From NCBI GenBank assembly GCA_040756905.1, contig JBFLYD010000065.1, forward strand, positions 19,608 to 83,607: 64,000 nt of DNA. Direction: 5' to 3'. This document shows positions 50,596 to 59,736 of the stretch, in pieces. Every line of letters begins with the position of its first letter. Within the stretch, counting starts at the first letter, position 1. The notes beneath the pieces were generated by a model, which searched no databases, had not been told where the DNA came from, and saw nothing but the letters and a program-made list of their open reading frames with translations. A program made the position numbers and the translations under genes. Source of the stretch: Acidobacteriota bacterium. Its GTDB lineage: Bacteria; Acidobacteriota; Aminicenantia; JBFLYD01.

Positions 50596-52143
50596 TTAAT
50601 AAACACCCACAGCTGTCCATACCTGTTCTACTCTCTGTCTTTCAGTACTTGCTGCACCATAAAGATCAACAGATGCCTGAACTGTTGCCCATCTTGCATT
50701 GGAAAAATTTGCTGATGGCCATAGGTATTGAACAAATGCCCGGTAGAATATCTTTTCTGCTTTATCCCTTCCAATTCCTGATACAGAAATTCCAGAGGTT
50801 CTGTTTGTTCCTCCTTTGGCTAAAAGATAAAAACAATGGTTCGCAATACTTGAATTAATGTGAACACCTCCATTATCAGCTGAGCCTGTATATCTTCTGC
50901 TGTAGTGATCAGGGTATTCTCCATAGTACCAGCTTGCTCTCCATGGTTCATCAAAATATCTGAATGCAGAGCCAAAATATACAAACAAATCCTCCCCTTC
51001 CCACCAATCAGCCTTTAGCCTTCCATATCCTTCTGACTGATGATAAAACTCTGCACAGACACCCATTATATCTGAAAAAGCTTCGTTCAACGCACCTGGC
51101 TCATATTGATAAATTAAATCAGAAGAATAATCTGTAACTCCATGAGTCATTTCATGTACCACAACATCAAGAGCAGAGGAAAAATTCTTATAATAAATTC
51201 CATCTCCATCCCCGTATACCATTTCATAGCCATCCCAGAAGGCATTGTTGTATCCGCTTCTGTAATGAACAAAAGAAACCATGGTCATATTATTGTTGTT
51301 AATGCTTTTTCTTCCATGGACTTTATAATAATAATCATAAGTCCACCCTGCATAAACATGGGCATCCACAAGAGCACCATCTGTCCATTTATTGTCAGAT
51401 GTTGTTACCCAGTAACCATAGTAATATCCATGCTTCATGTCATATGTTATTATTCGAGCTGGCCTCAATCTATCATCTGGATAATAAGCATTACTGGTAA
51501 AATAAGCACTGAATTTTTTTGAATCATTCCATGTTCCTGTTCCAAGTCCGATATAAGCTTGATCTTGAATATCATTATACTTATTCACTATTTCCCCTGT
51601 TTTTGCATCGATGAAATAGACAAATTTCAAGCCAAAATCCTCAAGAATTATTTTAAATGTCAAATAAAACGCTTTCTCTTCTGGAAAAATGACAAGCTCC
51701 CCATTGGGTTTTATTCTGTTAGAATTGATGTTAAGGTCATCCTGAGCTATTTTAATTGCCTTAGTTTCATTTATCTTCGGAGTTACGTCGATGTCTATAT
51801 TCTCATAGTATCTTCCGTTTATAGCGTAAATTTCTCCATCTCTTTTGTGCCTTAGAACCTGAGCTCCCCAGACTTTAATTCCTTTGTAATACTGGTCATA
51901 TCTTTCGTGAAAAACATTTGTATCAATATCTCTTTCTCTACTCGTTAATCTCAGATTCCCATTTTTTATCTCCTTTTCTACAAACTGAGACAGAGCTGGA
52001 AGATTTTCTTCAGTTGAAGAAATCTCTTTTCCAGCTGCCAAGCGAGCTGCCTTTTCCTCCTTTCCTTCTGGAGCAAAAAGGAAATATCCGATAAAAAGTA
52101 AAATAAACATCCCCAAAATGACGAATAAAATCTTCTTTCTCAT
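50596..52143 (-). CDS. Exported M4 (thermolysin-like) metalloprotease
   Basis: 515 residues. N-terminal membrane/signal segment (ILFVILGMFILLFIGYFLF, 5-23), FTP and PepSY propeptide (about 50-195) and the peptidase M4 domain. Zinc motif HEMTH (330-334) with Glu331 catalytic and Glu354 (GALNEAFSD) as third ligand; a later His is in GGVHINSSIANH. No extra C-terminal domain. It is divergent from recN and lies upstream of the SH3b gene on the same strand. Confidence 0.93.
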   Translation of the reverse strand: MRKKILFVILGMFILLFIGYFLFAPEGKEEKAARLAAGKEISSTEENLPALSQFVEKEIKNGNLRLTSRERDIDTNVFHERYDQYYKGIKVWGAQVLRHKRDGEIYAINGRYYENIDIDVTPKINETKAIKIAQDDLNINSNRIKPNGELVIFPEEKAFYLTFKIILEDFGLKFVYFIDAKTGEIVNKYNDIQDQAYIGLGTGTWNDSKKFSAYFTSNAYYPDDRLRPARIITYDMKHGYYYGYWVTTSDNKWTDGALVDAHVYAGWTYDYYYKVHGRKSINNNNMTMVSFVHYRSGYNNAFWDGYEMVYGDGDGIYYKNFSSALDVVVHEMTHGVTDYSSDLIYQYEPGALNEAFSDIMGVCAEFYHQSEGYGRLKADWWEGEDLFVYFGSAFRYFDEPWRASWYYGEYPDHYSRRYTGSADNGGVHINSSIANHCFYLLAKGGTNRTSGISVSGIGRDKAEKIFYRAFVQYLWPSANFSNARWATVQASVDLYGAASTERQRVEQVWTAVGVY

Positions 52144-52215
52144 GTCGCCTCCTTTTAATTAAAATTTACTTTTCATTCTTTTATCATAAATTATTCAGTT
52201 ATTCAAACATTTTTT

Positions 52216-52420
52216 CCGGGCAGGAAGGGCAGCCTAAAATACTGATTTAAATTAAGAGGTCAACCATCTTCTGAGCGATATATCGACAAGCGTCGTGTCA
52301 CTTAAATGCCCTTCTTTTATTCTTTTGTGACACGACACTGGCATAGATTTTGATGCGAGGAGATCTGAGCGAAGGGGATGGTTGACCTCTCTATTCCGGT
52401 CTGCTCACCCTTCCTGCTCG
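52216..52420. repeat. Family B palindromic element, copy 2, with nested hairpin
   Basis: Arms: AAGAGGTCAACCATCTTCTG on the left pairs with GGGGATGGTTGACCTCT on the right. The outer ends are CGGGCAGGAAGGGCAG and CTGCTCACCCTTCCTGCTCG. Compared with the copy at 30547-30885 the central part is replaced by a family A hairpin. Confidence 0.75.
52292..52339. repeat. Family A hairpin nested in family B
   Basis: GTCGTGTCACTTAAATGCCC and TTTTGTGACACGACAC form a near-perfect stem. It matches the terminal hairpin of the larger family A copies but without their core. Confidence 0.8.
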
Positions 52421-52470
52421 AATCTTTAAAAGTTGACAGAAGAATCATTTTATTTAAAAATTAGTTGAAA

Positions 52471-54153
52471 ATGCTAAAATTTTTACGAATAAAAAATTTA
52501 GCCATAATAGAAGACCTTGAACTTGAACTAGGCAGTGGTTTAAACATTCTTACAGGCGAAACAGGTGCTGGAAAATCGATAATAATAGACGGAATAAAAC
52601 TAATCTTAGGTGAAAGAGCTGAATCTGACCTTATAAGAACTGGAGAAAAAAAAGCTTTAATAGAGGCAATAATAGATATTGATAAGAACCAGTATATAAA
52701 AGCTGAGTTCCCTGAGCTTCCCTGGGAAGAGGAAAATGAAATTATATTAAGACGGGAGATTCACTCTGCAGGCAAGGGAAGGATTACATTCAATGGTTCA
52801 CCAATACCCCTTTCAATCCTTAAAAAATTTGGAGAAGAAATCCTTGATATATATGGACAGAATGACCACATTTTTTTACTCGATTTAAATTTTCACCTTC
52901 AATTTCTTGATTTATATGGGAAAAATTTAAATTTAAAAAATGAAGTCTCAAATTTATGGCATGAACTTAAAAGATTAGAAAAAGAAATGGAATTGATAGA
53001 AAAAACTGAAAGAGAAAGAATCCAGAGACTTGATTTTTTAGAATATCAGATTAAAGAAATTGAATCAGCGAACTTAAAGCTTGATGAAGACAAAGAGCTG
53101 GGAAGAGAGAGAAATATTTTGGCAAATGCAGAAAAAATATATCAGATCTCTCAAGAAGCAGTAGAATTAAGCTATTCAAGTGAAACTTCCATTATCTCCC
53201 AATTGAAATCTTTAAAAAAGAAAATTGGAGAACTTACCCATTATGAAGAAAGATTTTTAGAAGAAATTAAAAACTTAGAAGAAATATCCACAAAATTAGA
53301 TGAGTTTTCAAGGTTTTTAATAAATTTCAATGAGAAAGTTGAGGTAAATCCAGCAAAATTGGAAAAAATAGAAGAAAGACTACACCAAATAGAGAAGTTG
53401 AAGAAAAAATGGGGTTCAACAATAGAAGAAATTCTCAAGTCATTAAAAAATGCAAAAATTGAAAAAGAAAATTTAATGAAATTTGAGGAAAAACAGGATC
53501 TTTTAAAAAGAGAAATCGATGATAAAAAAGATATTTATATAAATAAATCTTCTTTGCTTTCAGAAAAAAGGAAAGAAGCTTTAAAAAAATTGGAAGAAGA
53601 GGTGGAAAAAGCAATATCATTGCTCGGAATGGAAAAAGCAAAATTTATTGTTAACTTCATCACAAAAGATTTATCTGAAATAAAATCAGGAGAGAACGGA
53701 CTTGATGAGGTAGAATTTTTTATATCGCCCAATGTAGGAGAAGACCCGAGACCCCTAAGAAAAATAGCTTCTGGAGGTGAATTGTCAAGAATAATGCTTG
53801 CGTTAAAATCGCTGGGAAAAGAAATGGAAGAATCAAAAACTTTAATATTTGACGAAATAGATTCAGGTATAGGCGGGAAGGTGGCAGAGATTGTGGGAGA
53901 GAGGTTAAAAAAATTAGCAAATTTCAATCAGGTAATCTGTGTTACCCATCTTCCTCAGATTGCATCATTTGCAGAGAATCATTTCAGAATCGAGAAAAAA
54001 ATTGAAAGAGGAAGAACTCTTACAGAGGTGGAAAAACTGGGCAGAAAAGAAAGAATTAAAGAAATAGCGAGGTTGATGGTTGGAAGCAACATTACAGAGT
54101 TATCTCTCAAGAATGCAGAAGAAATGATAAGAAAAAATTCCTCATTCTTATAA
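52471..54153 (+). CDS. recN: DNA repair protein RecN
   Basis: 560 residues from the ATG at 52471. Walker A GETGAGKSI (about 29-37), a long central coiled coil (about 150-390), ABC signature IASGGELSRIMLA and Walker B KTLIFDEIDSGIGG with IGERL-like VGERLKKLA. An SMC-like protein in double-strand break repair. The ATG has no clear Shine-Dalgarno sequence. Confidence 0.95.
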   Translation: MLKFLRIKNLAIIEDLELELGSGLNILTGETGAGKSIIIDGIKLILGERAESDLIRTGEKKALIEAIIDIDKNQYIKAEFPELPWEEENEIILRREIHSAGKGRITFNGSPIPLSILKKFGEEILDIYGQNDHIFLLDLNFHLQFLDLYGKNLNLKNEVSNLWHELKRLEKEMELIEKTERERIQRLDFLEYQIKEIESANLKLDEDKELGRERNILANAEKIYQISQEAVELSYSSETSIISQLKSLKKKIGELTHYEERFLEEIKNLEEISTKLDEFSRFLINFNEKVEVNPAKLEKIEERLHQIEKLKKKWGSTIEEILKSLKNAKIEKENLMKFEEKQDLLKREIDDKKDIYINKSSLLSEKRKEALKKLEEEVEKAISLLGMEKAKFIVNFITKDLSEIKSGENGLDEVEFFISPNVGEDPRPLRKIASGGELSRIMLALKSLGKEMEESKTLIFDEIDSGIGGKVAEIVGERLKKLANFNQVICVTHLPQIASFAENHFRIEKKIERGRTLTEVEKLGRKERIKEIARLMVGSNITELSLKNAEEMIRKNSSFL

Positions 54154-54235
54154 AATAAAACTTGGAAAACAAGTAAATAGTTTGCAGTATAATAATTTGT
54201 TTAACTTTCTGGCCACCTTTGCTGCCAATAAAATA

Positions 54236-54360
54236 CTAATACAAACGAATTAAATAAATTGACATGTTAAGGGGAGAGGATTAAAGCTTGCCCCGAACTT
54301 GATTCGGGGGTGAGGGGTAAAAAAATAGAATGTAACAAATATTTGTGCGTTTGTATTAAG
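54236..54360. repeat. Family C inverted-repeat element, copy 2
   Basis: CTAATACAAACG at the left and GTGCGTTTGTATTAAG at the right. Its centre holds GGGGAGAGGATTAAAGCTTG and CCCCGAACTTGATTCGGGGG. It lies between recN and miaB. The remaining bases of this 270-bp gap show no gene. Confidence 0.78.
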
Positions 54361-54422
54361 TTAATTTTTCCTAACACAAGACTTTGCATAATGACATTAA
54401 AAATGGTAGATAATATAATATT

Positions 54423-55742
54423 ATGAAGATGTTTCATATAAAAACATTTGGATGCCAGATGAATGTTTATGATTCAGAGAAAATCTCAGGAATTCTATGT
54501 TCTCTCGGTTTAAGACAGTCAAAAGATGGAGAACTGTCAGACATTTATATCGTCAATACGTGCGCGGTAAGGGAAAAATCCGAAGAAAAATTATTCTCTT
54601 ATCTGGGAAGGTTAAATGAAATAAAAAAGAAAAAAGACACTATAATTGGAGTGGCTGGATGTGTTGCTCAGGTGGAGAAGGATAAAATATTTAAAAGAGC
54701 TCCCTCTGTAGATTTTATAATTGGTCCTGATTCATACAAAGATCTATCCTCAATCATAAAAGATGCAATTAAAAAAAGGGAGAAGATTATCTCGACAAAA
54801 AGACATAAAATTTTTCAAGAACTCGATAACATTCTCCCTTTAAGAAAAAATAATTTCTCAGCTTATGTAACAGTGATGGAAGGCTGCAACAAATTCTGTT
54901 CTTTCTGTATAGTTCCTTTTGCAAGAGGAAGAGAAAAATGCAGGAAATTCAATGTACTTCTATCAGAAGTAAACAATCTGTCAAAAAATGGCTTCAGAGA
55001 AATTACATTCCTCGGACAAAACATAGATTCATACAGAGACCCTGAGACCAATCTTTCTCTAAAAGATTTGTTAGCTGAAGCTAATAATATACAGGAGATT
55101 GAATGGATAAGGTTTATCACCTCTCATCCTAAAGATATAACAGAGGAATTTATTTCATCCCTATCAAGGCTTGAAAAAATTACAAAATACATTCATCTTC
55201 CTGTCCAGGCAGGTTCTAATCAGGTTTTGGAAAAGATGAAAAGAGGCTATACAAGAGAAGAATTTATAAGAAAAATAGAAATGATAAGAGAAATAATTCC
55301 AGATGTATCAATAGGAACAGATGTAATAGTGGGATTCCCTGGTGAATCAGATGATGATTTTTCAAAAACTTTAGAACTCTTAGAAAAAATCAAATTTGAT
55401 AATTTATTTTCATTTAAATATTCTCCAAGACCTGGAACAGCTGCCTACAAAATGAAATATGATGTGCCAAATTCTGAAAAAATAAAAAGACTGATGGAAG
55501 TTCAGAATAAACAGAATGAAATACAACTACAGAAAAACAGACAATTTCTGGGAAAGATTGTAAAAGCTTTTGTGACAGGACTAAGCAAAAAAGATCCTCA
55601 TGTATTTTCAGGAAGGGATGAGGGAAATAGAGTCATAAATTTAAAAGCAAACGGAAATGTTTTAGGAAAATTTATCAGAGTAAAAATCGAGTCTGTTGGG
55701 CCTCACTCTTTAAATGGCTATCTTGAAGAGATTATAGATTAA
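54423..55742 (+). CDS. miaB: tRNA-2-methylthio-N6-dimethylallyladenosine synthase
   Basis: 439 residues. The UPF0004 domain supplies Cys11, Cys47 and Cys80 for one cluster; the radical-SAM motif GCNKFCSFC has Cys155, Cys159 and Cys162. The TRAM domain is at the C-terminus. TFGCQMNVYDSE is the MiaB-type start. It adds the methylthio group to A37 of tRNA. Its stop codon is next to a family C repeat. Confidence 0.95.
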   Translation: MKMFHIKTFGCQMNVYDSEKISGILCSLGLRQSKDGELSDIYIVNTCAVREKSEEKLFSYLGRLNEIKKKKDTIIGVAGCVAQVEKDKIFKRAPSVDFIIGPDSYKDLSSIIKDAIKKREKIISTKRHKIFQELDNILPLRKNNFSAYVTVMEGCNKFCSFCIVPFARGREKCRKFNVLLSEVNNLSKNGFREITFLGQNIDSYRDPETNLSLKDLLAEANNIQEIEWIRFITSHPKDITEEFISSLSRLEKITKYIHLPVQAGSNQVLEKMKRGYTREEFIRKIEMIREIIPDVSIGTDVIVGFPGESDDDFSKTLELLEKIKFDNLFSFKYSPRPGTAAYKMKYDVPNSEKIKRLMEVQNKQNEIQLQKNRQFLGKIVKAFVTGLSKKDPHVFSGRDEGNRVINLKANGNVLGKFIRVKIESVGPHSLNGYLEEIID

Positions 55743-55896
55743 TCTAATACAAACGTATGAATATTTATTACATCCTAGTCAATTCCCTTCACCCCCGAAT
55801 CAAGTTCGGGGCAAGCTTTAATCCTCTCCCCCCGCAGAGAGAGGGATGGGTGAGGGGAAAGAAATGTATCAGAATTTAATGCATTTGTAGTATTAT
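55743..55896. repeat. Family C inverted-repeat element, copy 3
   Basis: Left end CTAATACAAACGTATG, right end AATGCATTTGTAGTATTA. It contains CACCCCCGAATCAAGTTCGG followed by GGCAAGCTTTAATCCTCTCC, the inverse of the middle part of copy 2. It begins 1 bp after miaB. Confidence 0.8.
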
Positions 55897-55912
55897 TTTT
55901 CTTCTTTTACCC

Positions 55913-56099
55913 AGTGTGCTGTCCCATAAATATCTTTACAGACAAAGAAATTCTCATAAAGCACACTGAAGGGGTATGGGGAAGGGAACTTCCTCATGTC
56001 TGGGGGGTGCTCAGCGAAGCGTCTAAGGGGGGCTTGCCCCCATAGGGAAAGTGTCGTGTCACAAAAGAATAAAGAAAGATATTTAAGTGACACGACACC
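55913..56099 (+). repeat. Family A palindromic repeat, copy 4
   Basis: Starts AGTGTGCTGTCCCATAAATA, with a pairing AAGCACACT at about 55967, core GTGCTCAGCGAAGCGTCTAA, and terminal hairpin GTGTCGTGTCAC ... AAGTGACACGACAC. Its right end overlaps the last codons of the DUF4340 gene. Confidence 0.88.
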
Positions 56100-57423
56100 A
56101 GTCTTTTACATCTTCAGGAATATCTTTCAAGAATCCAGAATCAACAAGAAAAAGATAATTCAACTGGTAATTTTTTACATACACTTTGTCATTTTTTTCT
56201 TTTCCTATTAACATTACAATTTTTTTCTCTTTTTTATTCTCCTCTGTATAAATTTCTACTTGAATTTTTGGTACTCTCAGTTCAAATTCATCCAGATTCT
56301 TATATGAGTCAACAAATTCTTTTGCTTCTAAATCTTCTAATTTCCTTATAAAATTATCGACTTTCTCAGAATCGGCTTTCCTTTTTTCAGGTTTCAGAAT
56401 TTCCCACTTATCCTCTTTGTTTTTCTCAAGGTAGAATTCCTGACCATTTTTCTTAATCCTTAGTTTTTTTGTATCATAACTCCAAAACACTGCGACTCTT
56501 TTCTCTCTTATCGATTCGACATTTTTATCCAGGTCATTGATTAAAGTTTCTGAAAAAGAAGCAAGGATCGGAGATAAACTCGATACTCCATATACTTTTT
56601 TTGTGTCTTTGTCTTCTCTAACTGAAAATTTAAAATTTAACTCTTCCTCTCCCTTAAGATTCAACAAAATCGAGGGACTATCAAGATTAAATTTCTTAAA
56701 ATCTTCATCATCTGGAGTTTCTTTCAGAAACTCTTTGGCTTCAGAGTTTGAGATTGAATAAAGTATATCGTCTATCTTATTTTTATCGGCAAGAGCTTCG
56801 ACAGGAGATTGAAGATGCCAGATGTCATCTTTTTTAACAGCTTTCCAGCCAATTTCATCTTTTTGATAATTTACTTCTTTTATCTTCTCTTTCTCAAAAT
56901 AAAATATTTTTTTGTCCCTGAAATCAAAGAGAGACTTATCGATGTAACTCTTTAAATAGGAAGCTATGAGATAAACTTCATTTCCTTCGCTCCTGACATA
57001 AATATTAGAATCAATGGGATTTTCAACTCCAAAGTATATATTTACAGGATTCGGAGAAGATTTTGCCCATATTTTTAACTCTCTATCAGACTTATCCAAT
57101 CCATATCTCTTCAAGTCCTTAGCTTCACTCTCAACTTTTCTCTCATACTTTAAACTTGAAAAATCATCCACAATTCTCTCAATAGAATATTTATCCGCCT
57201 TTGAATCAATGGGAGAGGTTATTCTCCATTCATTGTTCTTTTTCTCAAAGACTATTGTCTCCATCCCTCTTTTAAGGGACAATTTATACACATCCTCTGG
57301 GTTTACATTGAATAATCTTCCCTCTATTTTTTCTTTTCTCTCCTCTTTTTTCTCAACAAAATAGATCGCTATGAAAATAAGGGCAAGAATAACGAATAGT
57401 ATAAGTACTACCCTCCATTTCAT
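56083..57423 (-). CDS. DUF4340-domain protein, 3' end completed by a repeat
   Basis: 446 residues. An N-terminal membrane helix (VVLILFVILALIFIAIYFVE, 5-24) and repeated DUF4340 units (VYKLSLKRGMETIVFEKKNN, WRITSPIDSKADKYSIERIV and a later EWRITS-like IWHLQSPVEALADK). Such proteins occur next to GldG-type ABC systems. The last residues CRVT and the stop come from the family A repeat, so the native C-terminus is lost or slightly changed. It overlaps the GldG-like gene by 4 bp. Confidence 0.85.
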   Translation of the reverse strand: MKWRVVLILFVILALIFIAIYFVEKKEERKEKIEGRLFNVNPEDVYKLSLKRGMETIVFEKKNNEWRITSPIDSKADKYSIERIVDDFSSLKYERKVESEAKDLKRYGLDKSDRELKIWAKSSPNPVNIYFGVENPIDSNIYVRSEGNEVYLIASYLKSYIDKSLFDFRDKKIFYFEKEKIKEVNYQKDEIGWKAVKKDDIWHLQSPVEALADKNKIDDILYSISNSEAKEFLKETPDDEDFKKFNLDSPSILLNLKGEEELNFKFSVREDKDTKKVYGVSSLSPILASFSETLINDLDKNVESIREKRVAVFWSYDTKKLRIKKNGQEFYLEKNKEDKWEILKPEKRKADSEKVDNFIRKLEDLEAKEFVDSYKNLDEFELRVPKIQVEIYTEENKKEKKIVMLIGKEKNDKVYVKNYQLNYLFLVDSGFLKDIPEDVKDWCRVT

Positions 57424-58940
57424 AAGCTCCTCCTTCGAAAATATATAAAGATGCCCATGATGATGAACAAGCCAGGAATGATAACGAGAATGGTATAGAA
57501 TATGAATCTTCCCTGAGATGCTGTCAATTGAATTGTTCTCGGAGCTGCTGTTTTCGGAGATATGGCAATTAAATCAATTTCTTCTGCTAACCAGTTTAAG
57601 GAATTTGTAAAAAAGTTTCCATTTCCTGATAGGTTATAAAATTGATTTGACGCAAAATCTGAATCGCCGAATACGATTAACCTTCCTTCCTTTTTAGTTT
57701 CTCCCTCAGCCTTCCAGGTTGAAGAAACCACTATGGGAACAGGGCCCTTCCTGTCTTTTTCAGGGTTAAATGAAATCTCCCTGGAACCGAATTGAGTTGA
57801 TGCCCAGCTATTTGGAGATGTGCTTCCGATAACCTGAGCCGTAATTCCTTCAGGAGCTGGATTTAATACCTCCACTGAACGAGCATATGGGAAAAAAGTA
57901 GCATACCTGAATTTTTCTGTTATTGGATGGGAGGAATACTGACTTACCACAGGCATTAGATAATCTCCTCCCAATATCCGGGAAACTGTATCCACGATAA
58001 AATCATCTCCCACATTTACCCCCCATTTTTTCAGAAATGAAATAAAACTTGGCGAATCCTGAGGGTCTAACATTAACAAAGACCTCCCGCCATTCTTCAG
58101 GTACCTTTCTAAGGCAGATAATTCCTGAGGAAGAAAATCCTTTTTTGGTCCTGCTGCAACAAAAGTAACGCAATCATGGGGAAACCCAGGCTCTTCTGCC
58201 AGAAATATTTCTTTAATGTTGTAACCCAATTCTTCTAAAGTCTTTTTAGCCTGAGAATATCCCCTATCAGAATCATCAGCGATGGAAAATTCTCCATGTC
58301 CTTTTGAAAAATAAATTGTCTTTCTCTCTTCCCTTGTAACTTTAATTATCGCATTTGTTATATCTTCTTCAGAAACCCCTGTTATTCTTGTCTCATTGTT
58401 GTTACATTTAAAAATTGTGGTGCCATCCTCAGAGACATTGTATTCTTTTACAAGGCCAGGGTTTTTATCAGGGTCATAAACTGTGTATCTTATTTTATTG
58501 GAATAATACCTATAATTCTTTAAAAAGTCCTCCATCTTTGCTCTCTGGGCTTTTCCTTCTCTAAAAAATCCTGTTATAACCACATCTTTCTTTAGATTTT
58601 TAAGGACTTTTATCGACTGGTCTGAAAGGCTGTGAATCTTTCCTTCGGTCAAATCTATACGATAATGAACTTTTGAAAAAAGATAATTCAGCGAGCCCAC
58701 GATAGCAAGCACAAGAAGGAGAATCAGAAATATATTTCCCGAATAAAGTAAATACTTAATTTTTACCCTTTCCCTAAATTTCTCCCTGTTCAGATAAAAA
58801 TAAACGAACAATGAAATGAGTCCTGCAGCAAAAAGAAAAAGAAATAGATATTTTTTCTGAGGCCACACTCTATAACATATTCCTCCAGCTATAATCAGTA
58901 TTCCACCGACATAATTCAAAATTGATTTTAGAATTTCCAT
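57420..58940 (-). CDS. GldG-like ABC transporter auxiliary protein
   Basis: 506 residues. Two N-terminal helices (about 7-50), a third near 65-90, then a large domain with IDLTEGKIHSLSDQSIKVLK and ISVxFxREGK-like ITGFFREGKAQR. The GldG/ABC-type uncharacterised family pattern KTIYFSKGHGEFSI and SLLMLDPQDSPSFI are clear. A C-terminal helix (FIFYTILVIIPGLFIIMGIF) closes the protein. Substrate unknown; gliding is not implied. Confidence 0.88.
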   Translation of the reverse strand: MEILKSILNYVGGILIIAGGICYRVWPQKKYLFLFLFAAGLISLFVYFYLNREKFRERVKIKYLLYSGNIFLILLLVLAIVGSLNYLFSKVHYRIDLTEGKIHSLSDQSIKVLKNLKKDVVITGFFREGKAQRAKMEDFLKNYRYYSNKIRYTVYDPDKNPGLVKEYNVSEDGTTIFKCNNNETRITGVSEEDITNAIIKVTREERKTIYFSKGHGEFSIADDSDRGYSQAKKTLEELGYNIKEIFLAEEPGFPHDCVTFVAAGPKKDFLPQELSALERYLKNGGRSLLMLDPQDSPSFISFLKKWGVNVGDDFIVDTVSRILGGDYLMPVVSQYSSHPITEKFRYATFFPYARSVEVLNPAPEGITAQVIGSTSPNSWASTQFGSREISFNPEKDRKGPVPIVVSSTWKAEGETKKEGRLIVFGDSDFASNQFYNLSGNGNFFTNSLNWLAEEIDLIAISPKTAAPRTIQLTASQGRFIFYTILVIIPGLFIIMGIFIYFRRRSL

Positions 58941-58959
58941 GGCTTCCTCCCCTCTCTTC

Positions 58960-59727
58960 CTATTTCCACTTTTTTGCTTCTATTACAATGTGCGTTAAAA
59001 ATAATCCAAAAAAAGTAAAGCTTAAATAATAAACAAGGTCAGTAGTATCGATAACTCCTTTTACCATATCATCAAAATGTTCAAAAAAAGATAGATAACC
59101 CAATATTCCTTTCCATATCATTCCAGCTGTCTCACCGAGCCAGCTTATAACCCAGAGAAGAAGCAATGATCCGAATCCTAAAACTGCTGCAACAAGCTGA
59201 CTTTCAGTTATTGCAGATGTGAATATTCCAATTGAAATAAAAGCCGACCCCATTAAAAACAATCCTAAATAACCAATTAGAATGGGTTCTAACTGAGGGT
59301 TTCCGTATTTAAATGCAAAAATTGAATACATTCCGGTTATAAGAAGCATGAGAAAAAGGATGGTTATTGAAGCTAAATATTTTCCAATGATTATCTCTGT
59401 GGTAGTTACAGGAGATGTAAATAAAAGTTCATCAGTTCCGAGTCTTTTCTCTTCAGAGAAGAGCCTCATGGTCAAAAGGGGAATCATCAGCAAAAGTATA
59501 ATGCTTGAATTATGAAAAAATGGTGAATAAACCATTTGGTTTATGTTCAACTGAGAGGAATAATAGGGGTTAGCTCCAAACTGGAGTGATTGCAAATTGA
59601 ACCACATCAAAATGTTGTAATAGAAAAAACCTGAGATCAAAAGAAAAATTGTAAATACTGCATAAGCAATTGGAGAAATGAAATATATTTTCAGCTCCTT
59701 TTGAGCAATAGCAATTATATTTCTCAT
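58960..59727 (-). CDS. ABC-2 type permease, GldF-like
   Basis: 255 residues with six membrane helices. Motifs: AIAQKELKIYFISPIAYAVF at the start, LTMRLFSEEKRLGTDELLFT and SPVTTTEIIIGKYLAS are typical of GldF and NosY-type permeases. It is between the ATPase and GldG-like genes. Confidence 0.9.
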   Translation of the reverse strand: MRNIIAIAQKELKIYFISPIAYAVFTIFLLISGFFYYNILMWFNLQSLQFGANPYYSSQLNINQMVYSPFFHNSSIILLLMIPLLTMRLFSEEKRLGTDELLFTSPVTTTEIIIGKYLASITILFLMLLITGMYSIFAFKYGNPQLEPILIGYLGLFLMGSAFISIGIFTSAITESQLVAAVLGFGSLLLLWVISWLGETAGMIWKGILGYLSFFEHFDDMVKGVIDTTDLVYYLSFTFFGLFLTHIVIEAKKWK

Positions 59728-59736
59728 CTTATCCTC

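Larger units (their letters stand above)
52144..52470. other. Spacer between the divergent M4 protease and recN genes
   Basis: About 330 bp, mostly the family B element at 52216-52420. Downstream of it TTGACA (52433-52438), a 16-bp gap and TAAAAA form a weak recN promoter candidate, giving a very short leader. Confidence 0.45.
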
